A DNA stretch of 64,000 bases from NCBI GenBank assembly GCA_028753945.1, contig JAPNXP010000002.1:14949624-15013623 (forward strand), read 5' to 3'. The position numbers and the translations under genes are program-made. Each line of letters opens with the position of its first letter. Position 1 is the stretch's first letter. Of the stretch, positions 12,501 through 22,000 are shown one piece after another. This stretch comes from Hexactinellida sp. DTS-2022 (lineage: Eukaryota > Porifera > Hexactinellida). The notes below the pieces were generated by a model. It did no database searches and was not told where the DNA came from. It worked only from the letters and a program-made list of their open reading frames with translations.

Positions 12501-13422
12501 AAATAAACAGAGCTTTTCTAGCCTTCTCATCACCACTAATGTAATCTTTAATAGCAGAGCGAAGCGGTTCTATCATGTCTTCTCTTAACAGGTTATAGTG
12601 CGTCTTTAAGAACGTATCTGTGTCCTTGTATTGGCCGTCTATTATTAATGGCTTTGGCTTTATAGGGCATTGTGATAGGAGCTCCTGTGGCGACGGTAGC
12701 ACGTGAGTAATGAACTGAGATAGGGTGTTAATGGGGTGTGCCAATTCGTGTTTAGAGTTCTCATTGTTAATTAATTTCGTAATAGATGAAATGACTTTTT
12801 TAATCTTTTTTGAATACGTTTCTTGTAATTCATCGCAAATGCTTTCTTCTGAGAAATTTTTCTCAAATAGGGATAGCATTCTTAACTTCATTTCATCTGT
12901 GAAAGAATAATACTTCAGTAATCGGCAAATTCTCTTCGCAAAGTTCACTTTCGAATTGAAATATTGAATGGCTAGTCTGTCGTCTGTTGGCTTAGTTTGC
13001 TCCAATACAAGAGGAACCATTATGTCCAATGGAATTTTGAACTCTTCATTAACTAAGTTTATCACTTTAATATAAGTATCCGAGGTCCGGAATTCAGCTT
13101 TATATAACGCGAGAGAAGTCAGCACTTCGAGTGTGTTTCTGAATACGTCCACACAGAGGTCATTCTGTCCCATAAGTTTACGGAATAAAATGGAAGTGTT
13201 TAGTATCTTGCGAGGAAGAACTCGCTCATTTCCCTCCTCAACGAATTGTAATAGAAACTTCAAATATTTAGCAGTCCCAACAAAAGGTGTAGACACTCCC
13301 TTTGTTTGGCTGTGGGAGTAATTAATTGACAGAGCTTGCCCGAAAAGGGGAATTGGATTTTCAGGGTTATTACCGGTATGTTGTTTTGGCCTATTAGATT
13401 TGATTGCATTTCTTTGTGACAT
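6544..13422 (-). CDS. ZNFX1: ZNFX1-like superfamily 1 RNA helicase with NFX1-type zinc fingers
   Basis: One uninterrupted 2,292-residue frame. Residues ~40-450 resemble the ZNFX1 N-terminal region. The UPF1-like helicase core has Walker A GPPGTGKT (~505-515), Walker B VEEAA (~900), LIGDHQQLRP (~925), DKYQGEENRVV (~1080) and VALSRAKEGL (~1115). From ~1180 to ~1915 runs a long series of Cys/His NFX1-type zinc-finger repeats. A RING/RZ-like C-terminal module (LSCGHYFPLGEL...CCPEC, ~1935-1970) ends the recognisable part, followed by a basic, disordered tail. Known ZNFX1 proteins bind RNA; they act in small-RNA inheritance in nematodes and antiviral dsRNA sensing in mammals. Human ZNFX1 is ~1,918 residues, so this one is longer. 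An acidic Asp/Thr-rich insert (~542-570) interrupts the helicase core. The lack of introns is unusual beside its intron-rich neighbours. Confidence 0.93.
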   Translation of the reverse strand: MSQRNAIKSNRPKQHTGNNPENPIPLFGQALSINYSHSQTKGVSTPFVGTAKYLKFLLQFVEEGNERVLPRKILNTSILFRKLMGQNDLCVDVFRNTLEVLTSLALYKAEFRTSDTYIKVINLVNEEFKIPLDIMVPLVLEQTKPTDDRLAIQYFNSKVNFAKRICRLLKYYSFTDEMKLRMLSLFEKNFSEESICDELQETYSKKIKKVISSITKLINNENSKHELAHPINTLSQFITHVLPSPQELLSQCPIKPKPLIIDGQYKDTDTFLKTHYNLLREDMIEPLRSAIKDYISGDEKARKALFIYDKVTFLCPECDSNQGLMYRLKFNICGMKDVTKMKWDRSERLKFGTLLCIVEQINDRAIFRNIMWAIVADRNAKSLQNNLTIGVKFPSGFEPRVDFSRTYMMLESRQVYFESYCHTLSGLYNMTEIPFPELLLVQTLECKHPEYIRENTRFNLAPIFPNLSDPLFPALGVWPDSCPRLDSSQYRALRLALTKELSLIQGPPGTGKTYVGSIALEIILETKRAYYQNLAAQLFSNDTGGDTDDTEDTMSDTNDTMGDTDTDRIAIPLTPDQEAYMKALESPILILTYTNHALDQFLMLLLRFESRIVRIGSKVEQEELLPHCLPEIRKRLMPPREQRLREENPLPLPAHVFRLKKERGQLMSQAWEIKGEIAGIAEKLKQNTVTFLDITNLCSKAQADSISKVAKYYDVKENKMLDNWVGGVMVSDNLYNKNETPKQKKRDIKPSVDADINSASDDEDTVDDRKRDDLNEYSDGKQCIAVWDNLHQVLTGYEFDQILSGLSDVPRNLIDVGDLWSLSTKDRVKLYEHWLGFKRKLLLLMVEERSERFSIMCADLERLNREIDLCILKEAAVIGMTTTGAARNSELIRQLNPRIILVEEAAEVLEAHIIAALTPQVQQLILIGDHQQLRPSCAEYKLAQEANLEISLFERLVRNDVEHVTLQEQHRMRPEISALIRPIYPELIDHEVVRNCEVLYGVKENIFFIDHNVPEDNCNSDDTTKKHTFEAEYLAHLANYLINRGYTASEITILTFYQGQKFCILDQLRQLGIRLRVSTVDKYQGEENRVVLFSVVRSNKQNNIGHCRIDNRVCVALSRAKEGLIMIGNAESLRKASKSTSSKLWNKVLGIFGPKRINRSFPLFCHRHPQSYQDIHSPEELAQYKDGVCKLLCEEKLDCGHKCKLLCHYISHRKVKCQEFCMRINTQCSHPCFKEDGEERKLCHERCGLCNYRVNKILQECGHKKKLACHVTPSHSLCVEKCEKTGICGHPCLKEDGLTRKLCIELCEKCNYRITKRLPCGHEKLLPCHLDPLTAKCDQPCTKTKDCGHPCIGLCSENCTHVQCNEKVTRTLLCTHNINVACCVDINRIKCHQPCLSRLSCDHPCPLNCYKNCGEAICKAYCNLARECEHPCVRPDQTPKFCTEDCGLCAFLVLKTIDECNHSVTLMCSVEPTHSECTEICKKILPCGHACEILCKQDCNEKLCERIVPKFCPCGHENEMKCSADSEKFKCKQTCLLLLRCGHKCPLSCEESCEDALCEKPCGFKFPCGHPCVGETGEPKACFKDCGKCNKLVTKKLQVCGHELELPCSHKPLHSLCKKACNRTKECRHQCTGLCGQKCNSVECRKEGKRELPCKHVKKVICSVPLSEIKCEEKCRKSLPCTHPCRKKCFEDCTTECQVNQTTELPCGHTTTLSCHEKQNKLIPSCTEPCHLLLPCGHECTGNCGEDCKEIVCQIKIQIKLNCKHLMKFPCSQGLNIFPNNSPSEVYHIINCKTQDCNSCYSIKHNHKFHHLCGKELGCGHKCVEVCHHPVVCHPCRELCVAKCVHSRCHLPCGDICGRCEHPCEWDCKHYQCTNRCWEVCNRPVCNEFCPLKLPCGHNCIGLCGEVCPEVCLHCNPEHKAFLGYKSRDFREPLIALSCGHYFPLGELDKYFNEIKNGIVTPCCPECKEHIYTTYRYGAAIKQIQSKIEERKYIKFETTLSHINQQVSSLFASPHLVEPFPNLLHNLFKLITYIQSKLERYQLTKLYTIIELLGILSGLAHHTPEAWNSHTHSKLLDSKTLEILIDTPTTADDGRDISYINGLALMCELGSVFSVVNSASRRFSDQDLLFLKENYESIFSQNPEQCEGYLTQLNLLISKYSIQSEYLFKFIITRPTVIVESEFAPIREPRNSDQTLSASPSAKKAKVANIIASKGPTEKREHSRKSPINTRREQQVITSCKTKRTAPLQTANEPKPKYTKVEFENKRTLDEDQRKKTFRNERRPNNQSRWDK

Positions 13423-13702
13423 TGCCGTAACCTGGAGTCATCTAACAGATGTGCATCTAGCTAATAACAATTATGCTGACTGGACTACTAACCAATAAAC
13501 ACACAGAAAAGTTAATATTTATATTATGCATATTCTATTATTATACCCAAGTTTGTATTCAATTAATATTAGTCAAAGTATAATAATTACTATTAATTAA
13601 TGTCACTAACGCAACACAGCTGAATTAGACTACAATATACTATACTAACTAGATATACGAGATCTATTGCCTACCACTAATCACAACCTAGGAGCGCTAT
13701 GC

Positions 13703-15606
13703 TCAGTTCATCCTCCTAACCATAGTGTTAATGTATTCCTCTCGGTTCCCGTAATCCCCTCCCTCCACGAAATGAGTCCCCTTCTTAGAGAGACCCCCCT
13801 TGGGGTGGGACAGCTTGAAGGGCCACAGGAAGTTGCTCGCGCGACGGAAATTAGGCCCCACAGTGAATATCTGATGGATCAGATCCTCAACGCATATTAT
13901 TCCCTTAGAGCCTAGCGACCTTCTGATTATCTCGTTGTTAGTCAGGGCGATCCGCTGTCCGTGTACCTTACCTAGAATGTAGGGATTATATAAATTAGAT
14001 ATTTCAAGGAGAGATTATACATATATAAATAGTATAATATAGTAGAACCTCGTTAGTATGAACACGGTTATAATACAAACACTATTTCAGTCACGTACCC
14101 TTCAAAGCATTATAATTTATAAATACCAATGAGAATTGGTTAATGCGAATTCTGGATAAGGGGAACACATTTTGATCGTCCCCTGATGTACTAATGATGT
14201 TCTACTGTATTATGCTTATGGACTATAGCTATATTAGAAATTGCCGCTTAATTAATTCCTGAAATAAAATACAAGCGCATAGTTACAACTCTAGATAATA
14301 GATAATTGTAGTCTATTATATACAATTTATATTTATATTTTAAGCAATGGAAATTTTCCGGATTTTCCTGATCTATTAATACAATTTATACTACGTAGTA
14401 TATATTTTAAGTAATGGGAATTTTCATAAGTCAGGAATCCTTCCCGCTCTTACACGCTAAGCTAATCTTACCGAAGCCGCGCTTGTATATGAGCTCCCGT
14501 ACACTCTTCAGGTTTGGATATCCCCATGCTATGTACGGCTCCACTAGTTTGAGCATATTGTGAGTCGCCTTGTTAATGCGGATAAACACTCCGTTGTTAA
14601 TCTGTCTCAGCCTAAATACATAAATACAACGTGTAACGTAATTATACAGTGAACTCCCGTTATATGGTATAACGTAATTGTACAGCGAACTCCCGTTATA
14701 TGGTATAACGTAATTATACAGTGAACTCCCGTTATATGTTGTAACGTAATTATACAGCGAACTCCCGTTATATGGTATAACGGTGTAAGGGGACCATAGT
14801 TTACTTGGTTATAAGGCCATTCAATATCCCAATTAACCCTTTGTGAAAAGACAATTTGTTGGGTTTATTGTACCAAACGTTACTAGTTGTTACTTACTAC
14901 TACATATTTAGTTTTCCCATAAATTAAACCTAGTCTAGGGATCCTTAGTTTACCTGTTATAAGCAGAGTAAATCAACTACTTTATCAACTTGTGATAAAT
15001 ATTAATATAACTTTGTTATAACGGGAGTTTAATGTATATACAATCAACTCCCGTTATAACAAAGTGCTTGGGACCTGTAAATCCCTTCTGTTATAAGCGG
15101 CTAATAATTAGTGCATTTAGTGCTCTGGGGTGAATTTGGTTATAAGCAGTTATTTCGTTATATCCACTTGGTTATAACGGGAGTATACTGTATATATTAT
15201 ATTGCTATAATCTGTACCTAATGAGCTGTAGAATCTTCCTGACCCTCGGGCTGACCCCGTTAATCCCACGAATTCTAATTACGAATGCCAGCTTAGGCTC
15301 ATCCGCAACGTAGAAGTTGTCTTGCTTCTTAGCTAGCCTGCGGCGCCTAACTTCGTCCTTCTCTCTCTTCCGATATTCGCGCACGTAGGATTCCGCTCGT
15401 TTGAAAATAACCTTTCTTCTAACCACCCCTTTCTTGTGACCAATAGTTTTAGCTTTCTTCCTAGCGTCTGCTATTCTCTTTACAGTCTTGCGTTTCTTGA
15501 GCACGCTCTCTGGCACTCTGGGGACTCTCTTCTTCTTATCTGAGACAACTGTCTCCTTAGTGGGAACTGCTGTCTCTGCTGGAACGTCTGTTGTTGTGTC
15601 TGACAT
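13703..15606 (-). CDS. RPL7: 60S ribosomal protein L7 (uL30)
   Basis: Three exons, 15606-15218, 14611-14472 and 13971-13703, join in frame to 265 residues (human RPL7 is 248). The basic N-terminal arm ([13 protein letters not shown]) is followed by the uL30 core [29 protein letters not shown], then [26 protein letters not shown] and the C-terminal [30 protein letters not shown] block. The product is a structural rRNA-binding protein of the large subunit. A palindromic CACGTG lies at 15620-15625, about 14 bp upstream of the ATG. Intron 1 carries a 36-bp tandem repeat and a B-family MITE; intron 2 carries an A-family MITE. The identification is unambiguous. Confidence 0.96.
14039..14209. repeat. 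pogo-type MITE, family A, in RPL7 intron 2
   Basis: It runs from TAGTAGAACCTCGTTAGTAT to an inverted end ...TTCTACTGTA flanked by TA, about 170 bp. Sister copies lie at ~23781-23952, 25836-25993, 27560-27737, 46773-46954 and 60832-60979. Confidence 0.75.
14634..14781. repeat. 36-bp tandem repeat, four copies, in RPL7 intron 1
   Basis: Copies begin at 14634, 14670, 14706 and 14742. Each contains ACAGTGAACTCCCGTTATAT or a near variant, which is the terminus of the B-family MITE. The array therefore looks like tandem amplification of a transposon end. Confidence 0.8.
15041..15192. repeat. pogo-type MITE, family B, in RPL7 intron 1
   Basis: The left end CAATCAACTCCCGTTATAAC is mirrored by GTTATAACGGGAGTATACTG on the right, about 150 bp, flanked by TA. 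Related copies lie at 31649-31800, 40864-41035, 47500-47716, 61540-61690 and 62843-63106. Confidence 0.8.
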
Positions 15607-16078
15607 TCTACCTACCTAGCACGTGTCCAGAACATATATATTTATGTATATGTAAATAATACACAGTATACTGACATTATGTTAGTGGATAAGTCAGATT
15701 ATCCAGCTTGTTGTAAGACATAACACATTGGATTATACTTCAAATTTTGCTACTAGACATATTAGCATACGTGGACATAATTAGTTTTAAATTAAATGTG
15801 TTATCTCTAATGCCACAATGTAACCTATATAAAATTAACTGTTAAACAAGTGTAAGCTTTCGTTAGGTATAGAGAGAGAAAAAAATGTAACATGTAAACA
15901 GAACATAATCAATAAAACTGTGCGAATTTGATATAAATAAAGGAACGATTAACAATAGAGCAGAGGTATATCATACATATTTATACAAATTCAATGTCGG
16001 TCTATGACAAGTAAAAGTGTCGAGTATCCAGATCCACACATCCGTGCAATGAATCGATGTTAAAGTGTGAGTAGGGTG
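15607..16078. other. Gap between the RPL7 start and the RB1CC1 3' end
   Basis: This holds the probable RPL7 promoter, with CACGTG at 15620-15625, and the RB1CC1 3' UTR on the minus strand. A candidate AATAAA lies on the plus strand near 15910, not on the RB1CC1 strand. No other gene is seen. Confidence 0.4.
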
Positions 16079-19000
16079 TCAGGGGAACCTCTCTACCTTT
16101 ATTCGGTAGAATACGGTGCCTACAGGGAGGTTGCGCTTCCTAGATGTCTACAGAAGATATTATATACAGTATTAATTCACAGCAGTATTACAGATAGATT
16201 TACAGTAAAACTCGGTTATAACATACCTGGGTTAGTATGTACCATTTTTAACCAAGTATATAAAACAGTATGAATTTCTATATGTAAGGTAAACTCGGAT
16301 AATACGTACTGCTTGATATACAAGAAATTCCTACAATATTTAACCAAAAATTAAAATATAATTATTTCTCTTATAAACAAATAGGAATTGCTGTTCCTAA
16401 CATAGATATTAAAATATAGAAACTCACTTTAATTATTTTACAGCACTCAGGGGCACTTGCCACCCTACCAAATACGAAACTCCTAAGAAATACAGAATTA
16501 TATAAATACAGTCAGGTCTGCTTATTGTGAACAATATTTCGTCTGCTTAATATGGACAAACACGTATTTATATTTATGAACAAGCTCTATGGTCACAATT
16601 TAACATTTATATATAAAGTTTGTATTAAGTTGAGTTCGCGTATTATGAAGTCCTCTATTATGAACACAATTTTGGTCCCTTGAATGTTCATAATATAAGA
16701 ACCTGACTGTATAGAAAGCAATAGATGTACTATGCTATAATGAGTATGTACCTCGGGGGGTCCCGTAGAGGCCCTATGTACTGAGAGAGACACTCGTCAT
16801 GCATGTAATATATAGTCTCCTTGATGCTGGCTGCTATGTAGTTCTTGAGGTTGTCCAGGAAGAATATCACTATATCCCCAGCACGGAATCTAAGGGAATT
16901 GGAATAAATACTTTATAATAAGTACAGTAGAACCTGCATAATCCGACCCTCTATAACCTGGAATTCAGCAGAACCGACATTTTCCTTATCCCAATGAGCG
17001 TCGGAATATGCATTAGAGCCTGCACAATCCGACAATTTGTCAATCCGACATTTTCCCTATCCCAACGGTGTCGGATTAGACAGGTTCTACTGTATGGAGT
17101 TATGATTAAGAACTCACTCTTTGAGAGTTGCCTTTTCCAAGTCCTCTGGGGGCGTAGCCTGCTCCAGCAGGCGTGTGGGGGCTACGGAGCTCTGTTTGAT
17201 GGGAATGGGGGGGCTGAGGTGAATCGGAACCTATGAGATATCAAATACCGTATTTTCTTGTACCGGGTCAATAAAATAACATTTGTAAGATAAGATTAAT
17301 ATCCATTAGCTGATAACTGAAGTGTAATTACATTGGTTTAGGCAATTTAGCTATGTTACTTATAAGTTATAATCCACCTAAACATTATTTTCTGCATTTT
17401 TTCAAATAATCTAAGAGATAAATTTGGCCCGAATACAATAAGCTCCGGGGGCTTATTCGGGGAATACATCAAGTTAGTTAGTTAGTTATAACTTATAAGC
17501 ATGATATTAACCGTATCCGTACTAACGAGGTTCTACTGTAGTAGTTAGTTATAACTAAGTATGATGTGTTACCTGTCTCTTGAAAGGATACATCTCATTA
17601 CTGCTGTCCATCGCTTCATCCATAACGTAGAAACTCGATGGTCCCATTTCAAGTGAGAACGGTCCACTACAAACAACAGAGTATAAACGAGATATAATCT
17701 GTTTGTATCGTATTTCAATTCGCTATAATTAACCTCTATTTGGTATGCATAAGAAAACGGTTCCCCAAGTTATTAAGGGTATTTAATGGCGTTTTTATAA
17801 TACAAATAACTTATATAGAAGCCTGGGGTTTTAGTATGGGAAAAATCTGAACTCTACTAGAGCTCAGCTCTATATAAGCATTCTCTTCATAAAATAGTAT
17901 ATACTTACAAGGGTAAATCGCGTGACGTAACATTCTGGTCTCTAGATTCAACTTCTTGCACCTAAGAAAGCATTGGTATTCATTGAATGTTAACAATAAT
18001 AATACTGCAATAAGAACTTGCATAAAATAGTTATCAAGACAGGATATAAATGTGTATTATTTGAGTTTATTTATGAAGGCGGATATTGCTGTGAGATGGG
18101 GAAATTGAGAAGTGGGATCTTATAAATTAACAATTCTGAAGGTGTCCAATGTTCACACCTTTTCTTGACTTTTCTGTTCTTCAACCATCTCTTTATAAGT
18201 TCTCTTAAGTTTTACAAAATTAGTCTCTAGGTGTTTGCATCTGGAGTTTGCCTGGCCCAGGTCACGCTGGTTGGTTTGCAGCTCCCGGGTAAGCTCGTCT
18301 TTTGCCTCTGTCACCTTCCTACACATCTCGTCTGTGAGGGCGTTAACGGACTCTCCCGGGGTGTCTCCCAGAGACACGTAGCTGCCCTCCATCGAGCTGG
18401 GGGGCACCATGGGGCCGGAGTCGATTCCTGGAATTAAGGAATAATACTAGGGTAAAGTCCCGTTATAACGAAGTCGGATATAACTAAATATCCGCTAAAA
18501 GTATATATTCCCCAGACGGATAAAGTAAAGTAATTAATACATTCTTTTATTAGGAACATTCAAGGGCCAAAATTGTGTTCATAATAGAGATACTTCATAA
18601 TAAGTGAACTCAACATAATACAAGCCCTCTATGTAAGATGTTAAATTGGGATCATAGGGCTTGTTCATAATAAAAAGTTCTTCATATTAAGCAGACGAAA
18701 AACTGTTCACAATAAGCACCTGAGTATTAGTAACTAAGGGGACTTCGTTATAACGAGAATTTACTGTAACGTAAACTCATTAAAGTTGTTGTGATATTTA
18801 AATCGAGAAAGTTTGTAAATTCGTATAATGCCTTCAGTACCTAACTCCTTGTTAATCTTCCCCAGCTGTGAGTACAGCCTGTACTTGTACTCGTGCAGGA
18901 TCCTATTAATAGCATTGCTCTCTGAGTCCTGGCCGGCGGACGGGAGCGGCAGCAGCGACTGGAAGGGCGTAGCCCCTGACGGAGATTGGTAGCCGGGCTG

Positions 19001-22000
19001 TTGCGAGATTATAATCTCGGAGCGGTGCTGACTCTCCGAGGCTCGTCGCGAGCGGAGTTCTCTCTCGAGATCCTGTATCTATGGAATGTTAGGCGTAACA
19101 AATAATATAAGTGCAGTATACTCCGCTTAAGAGAGCCACCGGTTAATAGATTTATCTGTTTAATGGGGTCTAAATTTCATAGGATTTATAGGACAGTATG
19201 ACAGTTTGGCTTAAAATATTTTCGGTTAATAGATTTCTCCGCTTAATCGGGTCAAAGTAACCTGGTCCCGAGGTGACTCTATTAAGCGGAGTCGACTGTA
19301 TTTAACATGATATTATTGATTAAAACAAACTATAATGTTGTGTATAATACAACATACTTTAGTCTCCATTAGCTGCACATCCGCTTTATCCTTATTCTCT
19401 CTCTCCACCAGTTGTTGTATCGTTATATTCTTAGCCTCAAGTTCGGTTTTGTGCTCACTCACCAAGTTATCCAGCAGCCGAATGTGACCAGGGTCGTTGC
19501 CGGGAGGAGAGCTCGCGATGGCTAGCTTCTTAATCGTCTCAACTTCCCTGTGGTTCCAGCTGATTCTCCGCTCGCTCTCCCGCTTCTCTCTCAGCTCCGA
19601 GAGTTGCACGCGAAGCGAGGCGATCTCCCCTTCGTGCTGTCTCTTCGCCTAACACACATTCGTAAACATAAGTGCGTATAGTGAATTATATTCTATCAAA
19701 ATCAATTTATTATCACAAATATTAATAATATTAATGCAGTGTAATTGTAAGAAATTGAGAGTTTGTAACAATGTATTCAGACTGTTATACAGATTCCAAA
19801 TAGAATAAATCAAAACATACATTATCCATCCCAGCCGTGTGTTGTCGCTCTACATCCGCTCGCTCTCTCTCGAGCTCAAGTTCGTACTTCTGTCGCACGG
19901 AGAAGAGATCTCTCTCAAACTTGCCTCGTTCCAATCCGATCTCTTTGTTATCGAGTATTCTCTCCTGCAGCGAGTGACGTAATGCATTCCTCTCTTCCTC
20001 TAGCGTATCCATGCCGGCCCTGAGTGTGACCAGTTCTCGCTTTAGCTCGTCCTCCGTACACTCCTTTAGGCTAACATCCATGCTGACCTGCTCGAGACTG
20101 CTCTTGAGACTCTGGTTCTCCAACACGACTCGCTGCACCTCACTGCTCAGCAGATCATTTCCGGTGTCTTGTCCGAACACCTGTCGCACAGTCCTGAGAC
20201 AGTCCTCGGAAGCGGAGAGGCGAGATTCCAACTCTCCGTTCCGTAGCTTCTCGAGTTGAAACGCGTGGGCTATGGCATCCTGCTGGGTGGTCAGCTGATT
20301 GTTAGACTGAACAGTGTCTTCGATTTGGCAGCGATACCGCTCCAGCTGTTGGTTGAGATCGTTAATTTCGGTTTCGTACGCGTTTATAGAGACAGACTGT
20401 CCGTTGATCTGAGAGTGCAACTTGTCAGTTTGCGACTTAGCCTCGGTTAGGAAGGTGTTAACTTCCGCGAGTGAGGTTTCGAGTTCTAGTTTCTGAGTCA
20501 AGAGTTCCTGGTTCTGTTTCTTGTGAGAGGATATGATGACTAGCAAGGAAGAGCGTTCTATCTCCTGCTCGTTATTAAGGTTTTGTAACTGTTCGTTCAA
20601 CTGTTCAACTTGTTTCCGGTATTGCTGGACTAGCTCAATCTCCTGTGTACTCTAATTAATAAATTGGAATAAATAGGACTTCTAACAACGCATTATTTGA
20701 TACATTCAGGCTTCCCTTTGTGAAATAATAAATAAGTTTAACAGAGGATAAATGTTATGTCATTAAGTTTAAAGATAATCTGATAAAAAGATTAATTTAA
20801 TTGATAAATTAACAGTTACTCCTCCATTAGTTTAACATTATTACGAAAGCTATAGAATGCTATGTGTAAGCTCACCATTTGATTGGTTGTGGATGTGTAT
20901 AGTACATGATCATTCTTCAGGCTAGGGGTGGGATAAAACAGATTAAAAACCGTTTAAGAATTGTATTAAGTGGAATACTAAAGTAGCTTACTTTATGGAT
21001 GAAGCGAGGTCTCTTGGGAAACGCTGAATCGCCTCCGAAATACTCGCTACTTGTAGGTCCGGGAGCGTCTCGTCAACTTTAGATTTAACGTTAGTCTATA
21101 GAGTATATAGATATATTATAAGATTAGTATATAGAGTATATATATATTGGGATAAGGTATAATGTCAGTTTACTTTTTACCGTCTTATAAATCCTGGTGA
21201 AATTTTGACCCGATTAAGCGGATAAATCTATTAACCGGTGGCTCTATTAAGCGGAGTTGACTATATTGGGATAAGGTATAATATGTGTTAATTAAGAGAA
21301 CTCACAGCGAAGGAAGAGGGCGGGTCTGTCATGCCAGGGAATAAGCCGAGTATAAAATGGTGACCTGTAAGGAACAAGTATAAACAGAGCGTAATTTAAA
21401 TGTAAAAATCCGGCATCGTAAATATAAATTTTGATGTAAATAATGACCTGAAAATTACATTAGAAAAGGTGTTGACAGATCTACAAGTTAATCCTATAAA
21501 TAATTATATTTAATATTATAATATCCAACTAACCGTTTCCATCTAAGAATCCCTTTCTACTCTCCAGCTCGTCGTCTCGCACTGAGACAGCGAGGTTCGC
21601 TACATCGCTTGACCACTGAAAGCACAACATTAAATATATATAATTAGATAACTTATAATACTATGTAGACCGTCTATTTCTAGACCAGGTTTTCTTGACT
21701 TAAATAGTATTACCCATAGACGGCAGGGGCTTTTGGTCTACCAATTTATAGACGGTCTACAAATTTATTAGCTTAGTTTGTATGGGCTTTATAAACCGTC
21801 TAGAAATATACCGTCTACATATAAGGAAGCTCGGTATAATATATCGTTAATAGCAGTAGTATTACCGTTACAAATTGCTTTGAATACTCTCTCCTGCGTA
21901 GCACTTCGTTGATGCAGTTAACGTATATCTGTGGAGATTGGTGGATCTGGGATAAGATTTCAAATCTATTGGAACATACATTAACAAGATTAATAGTTGT

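Noticed and set aside
6548..13321. Many plus-strand open frames opposite the ZNFX1-like gene
   Set aside because: Shadow frames of a long GC-richer coding region; the minus-strand frame has clear helicase and zinc-finger motifs.
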